Origin: Corylus avellana
Taxonomy: Eukaryota; Streptophyta; Magnoliopsida; Fagales; Betulaceae
DNA length: 64,000 bases
Assembly (NCBI RefSeq): GCF_901000735.1
Contig: NC_081547.1
Location: forward strand, 21,328,838-21,392,837
Reading direction: 5' to 3'
The position numbers were made by a program, and so were the translations under genes. Positions within the stretch are counted from its first letter, which is position 1; each line of letters begins with the position of its first letter. The notes beneath the pieces are model-generated. The model did no database searches. It was given only the letters and a program-made list of their open reading frames with translations, and was not told the DNA's origin. Below, one piece after another: positions 1-10,402 of the stretch.

Positions 1-976
1 ACTATATTCTTTATAATAGAAATAGAAGTACCGAATCCTTTCAACCCTTCAGTTACAACAAGATTTAAAATATGAGCGGCACACTGCACGTGAAGAAATT
101 CACATTCCAAAATAGAATAAGGCTTGGCCTTCAACCTCATTTTCAAAAAATTGATCATCACATCATTGTTTGTAGCATTATCAACTGTAATAGTGAACAA
201 ATTATCAATCCCCCACTCCATCATTGTACTCTCCAACAATCTTCCAAGATCATCACCTATATGACTAGAAATCATGGCAAATTTGATTATTTTCTTATGC
301 ATTATCCAATCATAATCTATGAAGCTAGTGGTAACAACCATGTAGTTTAAATTTTGAAGAGATATTCATGTATCAGTAGTTATGCAAACCCTTTTACCGC
401 TCAAAACATTTTTTAACTTAAGTTTTTCTTCCTCATATAGTTTCATGCAATCTTTTTGTAGAGTATTGCGACTTGGTACATTGAACCTTGGTTCAACTCC
501 ATTCATCATTTCTCTAAACCTATCACTTTCCACATGCCTAAAAGGCAACTCCTCTTTGATGAAATACCGCACAACCAAATTTCTTACATTAATCAGATCA
601 TACTTCACAAATCCTACTCTTTGATTGCCTTCTTTGTAGTCTTAACTGGCATTTACAACAAAGTTTGACCTTTGGGTATATTCGATTTTCTAAGTGGAAA
701 GGTTGGACATCTACTGGTAAAGTGGCTCATCATGCCTGAAGTACCATTTTTCCAGTGACACCCTAACACCCTATTGCAATAATTACACATTGCCCTAGGG
801 TTGTTCTTATCAACTGGTTCTATTTTTTGGAAGTGATCCCATACAATAGACTGATTCGCCGATGGTTTTTTGGATAGGTTCATTTGTGATTACAATGTAT
901 TTGTAGAGGAAGCTGTATTAGTTCCAGAGTTGTCACCTTGTAATTGCATACTAGAACTATTTGTTTCCTCCATCTA
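1..976 (-). pseudogene. hAT-family transposase remnant (BED zinc finger), runs off left edge
   Basis: Two open stretches on the minus strand belong to one decayed hAT transposase. At 883-653 there is a BED-type zinc finger (a CNYC pair followed downstream by an H-x-C pair, after a WDHF motif). At 608-366 the following transposase core contains the segment ending in VCITTDT. Further coding remnants continue to base 1 in shifted frames, including a segment resembling the hAT AAHILNLVV block. A possible ATG lies at about 976 but is separated from the BED segment by a stop. In-frame stops and frame changes show that it is dead. Active relatives cut and paste DNA as dimers; domesticated relatives exist in plants (RICESLEEPER/DAYSLEEPER type), but this copy is too broken to be one. 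The rest of the element is outside the window. Confidence 0.75.
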
Positions 977-2258
977 TTAAGAGTGTTTAGATGTTATACA
1001 CTAAAATGAACAATATATATATATTCAAACAATCAAAGGCAATAAATAAGGAAATGAGCAACAATCCTCCAAAGAAGAACATAAATTTCCCAAAGGTATT
1101 ATACTAGCAAATATAATGCATTAAAGTTTAACTATAGATAGCTTAACAAATTGAAAGCCATGTTATTCTGGGTACCACAAGGGTGCAAGATTATTCTAAA
1201 CAGGACAAAACAATTTGGTTTATGATCTCCACACACAGTCATGGGAATTTGAAATTGAGGACAACATATAGTTAAGCATTTTGATGGAAGACCATATAAT
1301 GCAGTGAACCATTAAGCTCTTCTTTTCATACATCTGCTTCTACCTCATGTTTTAGGAAGAAAATGGTTGCCAAAATACCCAAAATCAATCAGTCCATTTG
1401 TGTGAATATAGAATATGAAGGGCTTTAGGGATGAAGAGCTGAAAGGATTACCACTTAATTTTTCTCTTTAAGATCATGTCCTTTGTAGAACTTGTCTTTG
1501 ATTTGGATTTCAATTGAAAAAATGTTAGACCGATTATGTTGTGCCTAAGAAGTCAAGGCAATCTCAAAAGTATCCTTGATCACATACGGCATTCGATGGA
1601 GCTCAATTAATATAGTGAAAATACCAACAATATAGTTAATGCTTAAAATTGCAAAAACTGGGCATAAAATACAAATGAATTACATACATTTAGCTTTAAG
1701 CTAATCCAAGGTATGAAACTATGAATCATTAACGTGACCTTTTCCATAGGTTAACATAAATTAGATTATGAAACCCACATAAGAAAGGGTAAAAAGAATG
1801 AAGCTACAGAAAGAGAGAAACAAACAGAGCCAAACACATTTTCTCGGCAACCAAACAGAGGCAAACACTAAAACAGTAAAAACCCAGCAAAACAATCCAA
1901 CAAATTTTAAATTTTTACAAAGATGAAAGAACCATTTTGTAACCCTAGAAAGAGAGAATCCATACCTGGCTACTAGTGCTCATTGCTCGGTTGGAGAAAG
2001 AGAGAGAAACGGTCTGACGGAGGGGAGCGAGAGAGGGAGACGACCTGACGGAGCAGTGGAGCATGGAGGTCACTTGAGAAAGAGAGTCAGAGAGAGAAAG
2101 AGGCTGGGTGTTGAAAGAGAGAGGTGGAATGGGCGACGGTGCAATGTGTGAGAAAATGAGGATGAAAAAAAGAGGCTGAGGGAGTATACTAAACGGCTAA
2201 ACCTAAAATATATATATATAAACATGATATAAAAAAAATTAAAAAAAAAATTAAGAAA
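977..2258. other. Non-coding stretch upstream of the hAT remnant
   Basis: No gene is visible. The stretch is AT-rich until about 1980, then carries a purine-rich GAGAGA block (about 1985-2175) that resembles a transcribed leader read on the minus strand. It may be the 5' region of the transposase remnant. No convincing exon or promoter motif was found. Confidence 0.4.
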
Positions 2259-2556
2259 TACTGACGTGCTGGTTTTAGCACGTCAGAAATATATAATATA
2301 AATATTTAAATATTAATTTATTTAAATAAAATTTTTAAAAATTAAATTGTATTTAAATTTCCTGACGTGTCAAATTTAACACGTCAGAAAATCCTGACGT
2401 GTTGAATGTGACACGTCAATAAATGTTGACGTGTCATTTTCAACACGTTAAAAAAAAAAATTGTTGACGTGCCACTTTTGACTAGTCAATAATTACTGAT
2501 GCGGCAAAATTTGGTTACTATTTGCCACGTCAGTAATCATCCTATTTTTTGTAGTG
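2259..2556. mobile_element. CACTA-like transposon end with sub-terminal TGACGTG/CACGTCA repeats
   Basis: The right end reads TTTTTTGTAGTG at 2545-2556, the reverse complement of the CACTACAAAAAA terminus typical of plant CACTA (En/Spm) elements. Inside it, between about 2262 and 2535, lies a crowd of short direct and inverted TGACGTG / CACGTCA motifs, matching the sub-terminal repeats that CACTA transposases bind. No partner terminus was found in the window and no TNP2-type transposase is present. The nearest transposase is hAT-like, so ownership of this end is unclear. Confidence 0.6.
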
Positions 2557-2690
2557 TTTGTAATCATATTCAAACAATAAGAACATGATGTAAGGCCAAG
2601 TTGAATGCAAGGTTAATTGACACAAAGTGATATATGACTCGTAGATCTACTAACCATAATCATGGATTAAGTCAAGAAAAAGCTAAGGGA

Positions 2691-3007
2691 AAAATGCAGT
2701 TTACACCCCTGAAGTTTCAGGAGTTTTTCAATTTTAACCCCAAAGTTCAAAAATTGGCAATCTACCCCCCTGAAGTTTCAAAAATTGGCAATTTAAACCT
2801 TCCATTTAATTTTTCCGTTAATTTTTTTAAAAAAAGCCTAAGGGCAATGATGTAATTTCATAGATTTCCATCTATTTTGACGGAAAAATTAAACGGAAGG
2901 TTTAAATTGCAAATTTTTGAAACTTCAGGGGGGTAGATTGCCAATTTTTGAACTTTGGGGTTAAAATTGAAAAACCCCTGAAACTTTAGGGGAGTAAACT
3001 GCATTTT
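2691..3007. repeat. Fold-back element (near-perfect inverted repeat, MITE-like)
   Basis: The element starts AAAATGCAGTTTAC and ends with its inverse, ACTGCATTTT. The two arms, each about 140 bp, pair over most of their length, including the blocks CCCCTGAAGTTTCA and AACCCCAAAGTTCAAAAATTGG; a short loop lies around 2835-2870. Apparent ORFs on both strands (2634-2855 + and 3079-2858 -) share a peptide because of the palindrome and are not genes. No clear target duplication is visible. It sits just before the FAR1-like fragment. Confidence 0.8.
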
Positions 3008-3013
3008 CAGCAT

Positions 3014-3835
3014 TGTAAAGTTCAAAGAAGTACAAGGGGAGATTAGAGAGGTGATGTATTGTAGTATCTCTCTTATCAAAAAAGAATGTGCTATTTGTAC
3101 TTATCAAGTGATTGAACGGGTAGAAGTTATTGATGTTTACATGAAAAAAGAATTTCTTACTGTTTACTATAATGAATCGTGTGAAGTGAATTGCAGTTGT
3201 TGTTAGTTTGAATTATGAGGAATTTTGTGCAGACATGTTATATCTGTACTAACTAGACTTGATGTTATATCGTTGTCAAATAAATATTTCCTTAATTGGT
3301 AGAGGAAAGACTTGAAGCAAAATATAAATTTATCAACAGTAGTTATGATTCTTCGAGTGGCAACCATAGTGCAAAAAGATATTTTGACTTGTGCAAAAAT
3401 ATGCATGTATTAGCAGAACTTACATCAACTACCATGGAGCATTACATGAAAATGAAAAATTATATTCATATGTTAACGAAGCAATTAAATGGTTTAAGTT
3501 GTTAACATAATCCCACTTCCCAAGCACTTCAAGGTGGATCTACTACTTATAATTTATTCGTTGATGGTAAGATGATGGAAAGTAATAAGGTGCATAGTCC
3601 TCTCGTGAAGAGAACTATAGGGAAACCACCATCAAGAAGGTTAGTGTCTGCAGTAGAAAAAAATAGTGGTGAAGAAATCACAAGAAAGAATCAACCGAAT
3701 GACATAAATCCGAAAGAAAAGAGACAAAAAATAATTAAAAAAAAGGTTATTTTTGCCAAGTTGTTTAATACTACTTGTTATTTGAATATTGTAAATGCTT
3801 TTTCTAACATTTTTATTTAAATTTATATGATTTTC
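3014..3835 (+). pseudogene. FAR1/FHY3-like (MULE-derived) protein fragment
   Basis: Broken plus-strand coding pieces resemble the C-terminal half of FAR1-related proteins. Translation from about 3014 gives a block ending in SCEVNCSCC, which looks like the start of the SWIM zinc finger, and then a stop. Pieces at 3296-3505 and 3572-3760 (with VKRTIGKPPSRR followed by a lysine-rich run) match the tail region of the family. FAR1 proteins are transcription factors domesticated from Mutator-like transposases. The catalytic core is missing and there are stops, so this is a remnant either of a MULE or of a FAR1-type gene. Confidence 0.6.
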
Positions 3836-3851
3836 TAATTGAAGCTTTGCC

Positions 3852-4047
3852 AAGGAACACAAGAAGAATGACCACAAGAAGACACAAATGATGTATTGTC
3901 ACCTCTTATTCAGTTTGAGATTTAAGAACTTGTGGAATCTCATTTTTTGTGGAAGAAGGAACATAAGAAGACAAATGATGTACTGTCATCTCTTATTCAG
4001 TTTGAGATTTTAGAGCTTGTGGAATCTCATTTTTTGTGGAAGTTATG
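3852..4047. repeat. Short tandem duplication at a retroelement target site
   Basis: Two diverged copies of a unit of about 90 bp contain AAGAAGACA...AATGATGTA...TGTCA.CTCTTATTCAGTTTGAGATTT...GGAATCTCATTTTTTGTGGAAG. Related pieces continue at 7779-7830, beyond the inserted retroelement block, so the insertion split this tandem array. Confidence 0.7.
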
Positions 4048-4420
4048 TGATAGGTTACGAACTTTGGGATAGATGAATTGGGGGCTAAATGTAGTAATGG
4101 AATGAAATATGAATATATAGATTCTTCACTTGAGGTAGAAAACACCTTACACATACATGTTTTGGTTTGAATAATTAGATAACAATCTCCTAACCTTCTG
4201 CCTCTTTAAATAAGCTAACACTAACACTCCTACCTTATTGCTAACTCTATAGCTAGATAATGATAACATTCGAATAATGATAACATAAAAGATAAACATA
4301 ACAGATAATGATAACATAGTTACTCCTAAAGATACTCTCTTCCTTATCTTTCTCTTCTCTTCCTTCTATCCATGTCTTTGAGTTAATCCAAGTGATAGGA
4401 TTAGAATATGACTCCTATCA
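4048..4420 (-). repeat. Left LTR (3' LTR) of the gag-only gypsy element
   Basis: It is 373 bp, TG...CA, and matches 5530-5854 plus 7285-7314 closely. It is preceded by TTATG (4043-4047). Inside are repeated ATAATGATAACAT motifs at about 4256-4320. Confidence 0.85.
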
Positions 4421-4456
4421 ATTCCGCCCCCTTGAACACGACCCTTGTCCTCAAGG

Positions 4457-5472
4457 TCAAGGTCGAAGGTACAAAGTCATATACCTTGTGAGTGCATGTA
4501 GAGAACGCTGATGATCATCTCTCATGTCTTCATTTTCATTGTCTACGTCCAAAAGATTATCCACAACACGTCCCTCTCCACTGGTTGGTTCTGCTCCAAT
4601 TATGAATAATTGTTTTGCAGTGCATCGATGCCCAGGAATAAACCGTTCATTACAACTGAAACAAAAGCCTATGTTTCTCACCTTTGTTGTATTTCCTCCC
4701 ACGAGAGCTTCTTCATTTGGGTCTGTGAGCCATTGGGTTGCGGGGTGAATTTTAGTGGATTGGCTGGCCGTGGAGTCGTTTTTGTGTGTTGCAGTTCATT
4801 CTCCTTCAAGCGTGCAAATTCCTCGGCCTCTCGCAATGTCTGAGGCTTGAACTTCTGCACATCAGTAGAGATGTCAACCTTTAAACCTCCCAAAAAGGTG
4901 TCGATCAAGGCCTTTTGCGGCCATCCAACCACCCTATTGGCGAGTCTCTCAAACTCCTTCAAATAATCCCTCAAGGTGCCCCATTGTTGCACGCGTGAAA
5001 GGAATTCATCGTAATCTTCAAATTCTGTTGGGCCAAACCGAGCCAACAGCTCCTTCTCAAAGATGATCCAGGTAACAGCTACATTGTCGACGTGGTAACC
5101 CTTTTTTAACCATTGCCACCACTGATTTGCCTCCCCTTTCAGGTAAGAGGTAGCAAACATGACCTTCTTGTCGTCCTCGATTTTTTTATTCTTAAAGAAT
5201 TGCATAGCCCGATCAAGCCAAACAATTGGATTGTCCCCTAAGAATCGAGGAAAATCCATTTTCATGGGTTTGGTATAGGGGACCTCCGTGCGGTGGTCAG
5301 GATCATGATTGTGACTATTTCGAGATGGGTTGGACCCTGGCATCTCCATCTCTGGTGGTCGTGAGGATTTGCCACTGAATTTGGCAAAGCTCGTCGACAA
5401 CTCCTGCAAGGTATGCTCGATGGACTCAGTAGTTTTTGTTAACTTCTGAATAGACTCCATGTGATTCAGCAT
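4457..5472 (-). pseudogene. Retrotransposon Gag (capsid plus zinc knuckle), frameshifted
   Basis: The minus-strand reading frame 5472-4678 (264 residues) carries a retrotransposon gag capsid domain with the signature LKGEANQWWQWLKKG and the FPRFLGDNPIVWLDRAMQFF block. The following frame (4702-4457) overlaps it by 25 bases and contains the nucleocapsid zinc knuckle CFSCNERFIPGHRC (C-x2-C-x7-H-x-C, the form common in chromovirus-like gypsy elements). The two parts are in different frames, so a frameshift separates capsid from nucleocapsid. Immediately after the knuckle the sequence reaches the polypurine tract and LTR; pol is deleted, not displaced. In related elements Gag forms the particle that packages RNA; the frameshift makes function unlikely here. 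Confidence 0.85.
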
Positions 5473-5529
5473 GTCGCTTTCCAGTTTCTCAATGCGTTCC
5501 TTTTAGGTCGTCATTGCTCTTATACCAAT

Positions 5530-5854
5530 TGATAGGTTACAAACTCAAGGATAGATGAATTGGGGGTTGAATGTAATAATGGAATGAAATATGAATAGAT
5601 AGATTCTTCACTTGAGGTAGAAAACACCTTACACATACGTGGTTTGGTTTGAATAATCAGATAACAATCTCCTAACCTTCTGCCTCTTTAAATAAGCTAA
5701 CACTAACACTCTTACCTTATTGCTAACTCTATAGCTAGATAATGATAACATTCGAATAATGATAACATTAAAGATGAACATAACAGATAATGATAACATA
5801 GTTACTCCTAGAGATACTCTCGTCTCTTCCTTCTATCAACGTCTTTGAGCTAAT
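5530..5854 (-). repeat. Right LTR (5' LTR) of the gag-only gypsy element, main part
   Basis: Direct repeat of the left LTR, from TGATAGGTTAC up to the CTAAT at 5850-5854. The last 30 bp of this LTR reappear at 7285-7314 after an insertion of about 1.43 kb. Confidence 0.8.
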
Positions 5855-7284
5855 TTAAGTGCCAAAATATTCATATTTTAATCCTTAAACATATATGTGT
5901 TAATTCTTTAGTGTTGTTAGTTTGTGCAATTTTACTTTATTTTTATATTTTCTTTGTTTTATAGGTTTTTGGAAGAAAAGAAAGCATTCCTGGAAGTATC
6001 GGACTTAAAGGATAAAATTGGGAAAACGCTAGAAGACTTGAAGCAAGCAAAAGCATTCTGGTAGTGCGATCGATCGCAAGTCCCTTGCGATCGAGCGCAC
6101 TTCTAGAGAGGTCTAGATGTGAAAAGGAAGGCGTGCGCTCGTGCACACAAGAAAAGACTCAATCGCACTACGATCGAGCATAGGAGACATACGATTGATC
6201 GCAGAGGTGCGATTGAGCGCACACAGGCTACGATCGAGTGCACCCATGCGTTGGAGAATTCCAGAAGCTGCGGCTAGACTCTCTTTGCTTTCCATATTAG
6301 GGTTTTTCTAGTCCTAGTTGCACTAGGACTAAACCCTACGATTTTTACTAGGGTTTCTAGGTTTTCTAGAGTATTCCTAAGCCTATGAATAAGACCTTTA
6401 AACCTTTAGAATAATCATCTTGGAAGAAACACAATTTTGGGGAGAGGAATTGGAGACTACTTCTATGAGCGGTTTTCGGTTCTTTCTTCCATTTTCTTTT
6501 CCTTTTCTTTTAATTATGTATAACTAACTCTTAAGGAGGGCTAGATTGAGGTCCTAATTATGTTTATTTAATATAAAAAATATTGGCGCCTTTGTGATAA
6601 TCATATTATGTTGCTTAACTTGATTAATTCATGTTTTCTTGAATTCCTCATATGTATGTGATTGGCCATTATATGCATGAGATATGGACTAGTTAATTAA
6701 ATCAATTTGGATGATCGAGTCCTGGGTTTAATAAGAGTAACAAAAGAAATCCACACCGGGTTCTTGGGTTAATCAATATGGGGAATCGGGAGTAGACACC
6801 CATGCTCTAAGCCTCATGTGTTTGTCGATTTTCACAAATTTATGCTTTCTTAAAGAACAACTTAGTAGACATCCATGTTAAATCCTTTAAGAAAGAAAAG
6901 AATTAAAGTAGACATCCATGCCTAATTCGTCGCTTAGGAAAATCAATAGCTTAAAGAGTAGACACCCATACCCTTAGGTTGGCAAACATTAAGTATTCAT
7001 AATATGATTGGATCATTGGCATATTGTTATATTATCTAAGTATGATTAATGGTGGATATCAAAGTCCTATCTTTACCTTTTCATTTATCTTTATATATTT
7101 TTATTTCTTTTCACAATATCAATTTAGTGACAATTTGATATTTTTATCAATTCTAAAACAAAATCAACAATCCTCGTGGGATCGATTACGTACTTGCTAC
7201 ACTATATTATCTTTTGATCTTGTGTACTTGCGAGTAAAACGTACTAAATATTATCTATTAATTTAGGTAGTATTTGGCACAACA
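5855..7284. mobile_element. Solo LTR (Ty3/gypsy Tat/Athila-like) inserted in another LTR
   Basis: The 1430-bp insert is flanked by CTAAT on both sides (5850-5854 and 7285-7289), a 5-bp target duplication. Its ends are near-inverse: AAGTGCCAAAATA at the left and TATTTGGCACAACA at the right. It has no coding capacity and only one LTR is present, as expected after LTR-LTR recombination. The segment CAATCCTCGTGGGATCGATTACG (7169 onward) resembles the conserved stretch near the 3' end of Tat/Athila-type LTRs. Internal features are a cluster of CGATCGAGCGCA-like motifs (6065-6240) and repeated GTAGACA(C/T)CCATG motifs (6790-6970). The first base pair is degenerate (TT rather than TG). Confidence 0.65.
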
Positions 7285-7324
7285 CTAATCCGGATTGGAA
7301 TAGGACTCCTATCACATAGAAGCC

Positions 7325-7773
7325 TGGTGGTATGTTACGATCATAATGTCCCACATGGGTTAAGTCTAATATTGACCATGTATATATAAGCTTTTGGCAC
7401 CATTCCCTTCCAAGCCGGTTTTCAATGGTGAGTTCTACCCAAAGTTTGTATCATTTGGTATCAAAGCTAGCCATCATGTCGAGGGGTTCGAGTCACGAAG
7501 GGGGAGGGGTTCGAGTCACGAAGGGGGCGACCTATGGGCTAGATTAAAATACTGATAGGTAAGTAGAGTCATCAAAAGATAAAGTGCTACCATTAGGTCA
7601 GTGTCGATATAGTGAGCCGTCGTGAACGTCGGCCACGGAAGCCTGGTGGTATGTTACGATCCTAATGTCCCACATGGGTTAAGTCTTATATTGACCATGT
7701 ATATATAAGTTCTTGGGCACCCTTGCCTTGCAAGTTGGTTTTCAAAGGTGAGTTCTACCCAAGGTTTGTATCA
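7325..7773 (+). mobile_element. TRIM (terminal-repeat retrotransposon in miniature)
   Basis: Direct repeats of 129 and 130 bp (7325-7453 and 7644-7773) start TGGTGGTATGTTACGATC and end TTTGTATCA. The first is followed by TTTGGTATCAAAGC (7454-7467), one base from the tRNA-Met primer-binding consensus. The interior is only 190 bp and has no ORF; it contains a short local duplication of GGGGTTCGAGTCACGAAGGG (about 7483-7527). TTATG follows the right LTR at 7774-7778. TRIMs move with enzymes supplied by other elements. Confidence 0.8.
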
Positions 7774-9238
7774 TTATGGAATTTCAGTTTTTGTCGAAGT
7801 TATGGAATCTCATTTTTTGCGACCTTGTTGAATAGAAGGGAAATATTTTGCTTTTGTCTAGCAATTGATGTGCATGGAAATATGCAGGGAAATGGCAATT
7901 GATATGCTGGTAAATATTTTGACAATTTGATTGCACAAAATTTCATTGCAATTAACTCTTATTATCCATGATTGTGGGCAGCACATACATTAAGTCCTCT
8001 TGCCAGTGTTCAAACTCAATTTTTTGCATTAAATTACATAATTTGTTTACATAAATTACATAATTTGTTTGTAGAGCAATTCTTTCAGTAATTTTCATGT
8101 CTTCCATAAGAACATAACCACTTTTAGCTCTGTTGCCGCATCAATAACTATAACCACTTGGTAGCAGCAAAATGAACTTGTTAAAAACAATACATATAAC
8201 ATGTTAGATCCACAATAGGAGACAGACATCATCAAGGAATTCACAAGCAAAAAGACTAATGTGAATAGCTCACAACTCATCGGGATTGGATGACTGTGTC
8301 TGTTGGGACGTTTTCTAAGCATCTACAACAGGTTTTGCCTATTTATCAGCAACAATATGGAAGTTCAATGCCAGCAATCCAATACAAAGACTAAAGAATA
8401 AAGAAAAACTAAAAATCAAATATGCAGACACACATATATGCAAGCACGAAACTTCATCCAGATTGACCCAAAAAAAAAAAACTAAAACTAAAACTAAAAA
8501 ATACAAGCAAAATCATCAAATACATCAGCTACACAGGACACATGTAAGTAAGATAACAATAAAAAAAATCCAAAATTCAAAACAGAAATAAACCAAACAG
8601 AAAATCAGATAGTCTCCTATACCATCCTAGCAACAATATGTACTCCAAATTAAAGGAAACCAACAAACCCAAACCACCATCTGTAGAAAAAACCAGAAAC
8701 CTTAAAGTAAAAAATACAAGCAAATCATCAAACACATCAACTACACAAACAAATATGTAAAACAACAACCACAAATCCAAAATCCCAACGGAGGAAACAA
8801 TAGCCAAACAAAAAGTCTAAAATCAAAAATCTTCTACCAGATGGAATCGAAATAAAAAAACGAAAATAATAGAGAAAAAAAACTTACTTCTTTTGGTGGC
8901 TAGACTCGTCAGTGGTGGTGCCTCGGGTTTTCGGTAGGAAGCAAGAGTGTGTTGAAGGGAGGAGAGGGAGGGAGGACCACAGTGGGAGAGGGAGGAGCTC
9001 ATGGATTGCTCGGGGATGACTCGACAACGGTGGGAGAGGGACGAGCTCGTGGGAGCCAGTGGATGGCTTGCGGCGGTGCTTCTGTTTGCCTATGGGGGAG
9101 GGAAAAGATGGAGACAAGAGGGAAGGGATTTGAGGGATAAGGAATTTTGAAATTTTGGTGAAAAATTATAGGTATACTGCACGCTGGTTTTCAGATTTTT
9201 TTTTTTTAAAAAAAAGGCCTGATGTGGCGTGGCTGATT
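7774..9238. other. Gene-free AT-rich stretch with a diverged duplication
   Basis: No supported gene. Two diverged copies of an A-rich block are seen at about 8495-8610 and 8705-8815, sharing AAAAAATACAAGCAAA(A)TCATCAAA.ACATCA.CTACACA. A GC-rich part (8885-9140) with GGGAGAGGGAGGAGCTC-type repeats gives spurious ORFs on both strands. Confidence 0.4.
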
Positions 9239-9240
9239 GG

Positions 9241-9790
9241 ACCACACCACATCAGCATGAATGGACTCTGGAGGGACGCTGGATGGCCATGTAGAGTTAC
9301 TCTAACAATTTGCACCCTATGATCACTTAGACTACAACCCTTTAGGCTTGAAGAGGGTTGTAGCTTTTGAGGTATGCTGGATTTTGTGGAGTTCAAGCAG
9401 TTCAACCATGGTTTGGGGCTTAGCCTGGCTATTTATGTATTTTGCTTACCATAAGAAATTTTTAGTCACTATTTACACTTCAAGAAACTATTTGCAAGTC
9501 AATGAAATCACATGGACCACACCACATCAGCATGAATGGACTCTGGAGGGACGCTGGATGGCCATGTAGAGTTACTCTAAAAATTTGCACCCTATGATCA
9601 CTTAGACTACAACCCTTTAGGCTTGAAGAGGGTTGTAGCTTTTGAGGTATGCTGGATTTTGTGGAGTTCAAGCAGTTCAACCATGGTTTGGGGCTTAGCC
9701 TGGCTATTTATGTATTTTGCTTACCATAAGAAATTTTTAGTCACTATTTACACTTCAAGAAACTATTTGCAAGTCAATGAAATCACATGG
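9241..9790. repeat. 275-bp tandem duplication, two nearly identical copies
   Basis: Copy 1 is 9241-9515 and copy 2 is 9516-9790, both beginning ACCACACCACATCAGCATGA. I saw a single mismatch (CTAACAATTTG against CTAAAAATTTG). The same short ORFs occur in each copy and are not genes. The near-identity implies a recent duplication or recent gene conversion. Confidence 0.9.
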
Positions 9791-10402
9791 ATTATTTTGC
9801 ATTTTTCCCTTACTATTATTTATTTATTTTTCCTAAAAAATAAAACTTATTGCATGAAGGGTCTTTGAGGTCAATTATGTTTGCATTGATGTTTATTTAT
9901 CATGTCATCATTTCATCATTAGTGTTGATGTAGCGCGTTAATGGAATCTAATAATTGTTTCGATAGAATTTGACAGTAGAGATTAAATTGTTATTTAAGC
10001 TTACTCCGAGAATTTTTGAATTATTTTTTATACCTCAAAGAGCGATTTGTAATTTAAGCTAACTACATGAACTAATTTTACATTTATTCCTTTTATTTAT
10101 TTATTTTTTATTTTTTTCTAAAAAAATAAACCTTACTGCATGAAGGGTCTTTGAGATCAGTTAATCCATCACGTAAATACTATGGCTCTTCACGTAGGTT
10201 CGCTTGATCTGTTTTAATTTATTAAAATCTGGCAAAAATAATAATAATCAACCTTACTCTCTCTCTCCAAAATCAAATAGACAAACAAACTCCCTAAACC
10301 CCCTCCGTTCGGTTACACTCCTCTCTCTCTCTCTCCCACACTCTCAATAGAAAACCGGATATGAGAAAGCCCTAACCAGCAAACTCTATATTACTGTCAA
10401 TC
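9791..10402. other. Upstream region of the U11/U12-25K-like gene
   Basis: Two diverged copies of a short block ending TGCATGAAGGGTCTTTGAG.TCA occur at about 9800-9875 and 10095-10160. A pyrimidine-rich CTCTCT stretch (10256-10345) lies 60-150 bp before the start codon and is a plausible initiator or leader region. No clear TATA box was found. Confidence 0.4.

Larger units (their letters stand above)
4048..7314 (-). mobile_element. Gag-only Ty3/gypsy-type LTR retrotransposon, interrupted by a solo LTR
   Basis: Two direct repeats (4048-4420 and 5530-5854 plus 7285-7314) start TGATAGGTTAC and end CTCCTATCA. The element reads on the minus strand. Beside the right LTR, the reverse complement of 5516-5528 gives TTGGTATAAGAGC, one base from the usual initiator-tRNA-Met primer site TGGTATCAGAGC. 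Beside the left LTR, the complement of 4421-4434 is the purine tract CAAGGGGGCGGAAT. The interior holds only a gag gene and a zinc knuckle. Protease, reverse transcriptase, RNase H and integrase are absent, so it is non-autonomous. The right LTR is split by an inserted solo LTR. Confidence 0.85.

Noticed and set aside
2634..3079. Two small ORFs on opposite strands sharing the peptide MQFTPLKFQ
   Set aside because: They arise from the two arms of the fold-back element at 2691-3007; the shared peptide reflects the palindrome, not coding selection.
7483..7530. tRNA-like T-arm sequence GGTTCGAGTC
   Set aside because: It occurs twice in a short duplication inside the TRIM, with no acceptor stem or anticodon arm.
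9166..9868. Repeated short ORFs that look like a duplicated small gene
   Set aside because: They lie in the 275-bp tandem duplication on both strands, with no splice signals, no family match and no plausible promoter.
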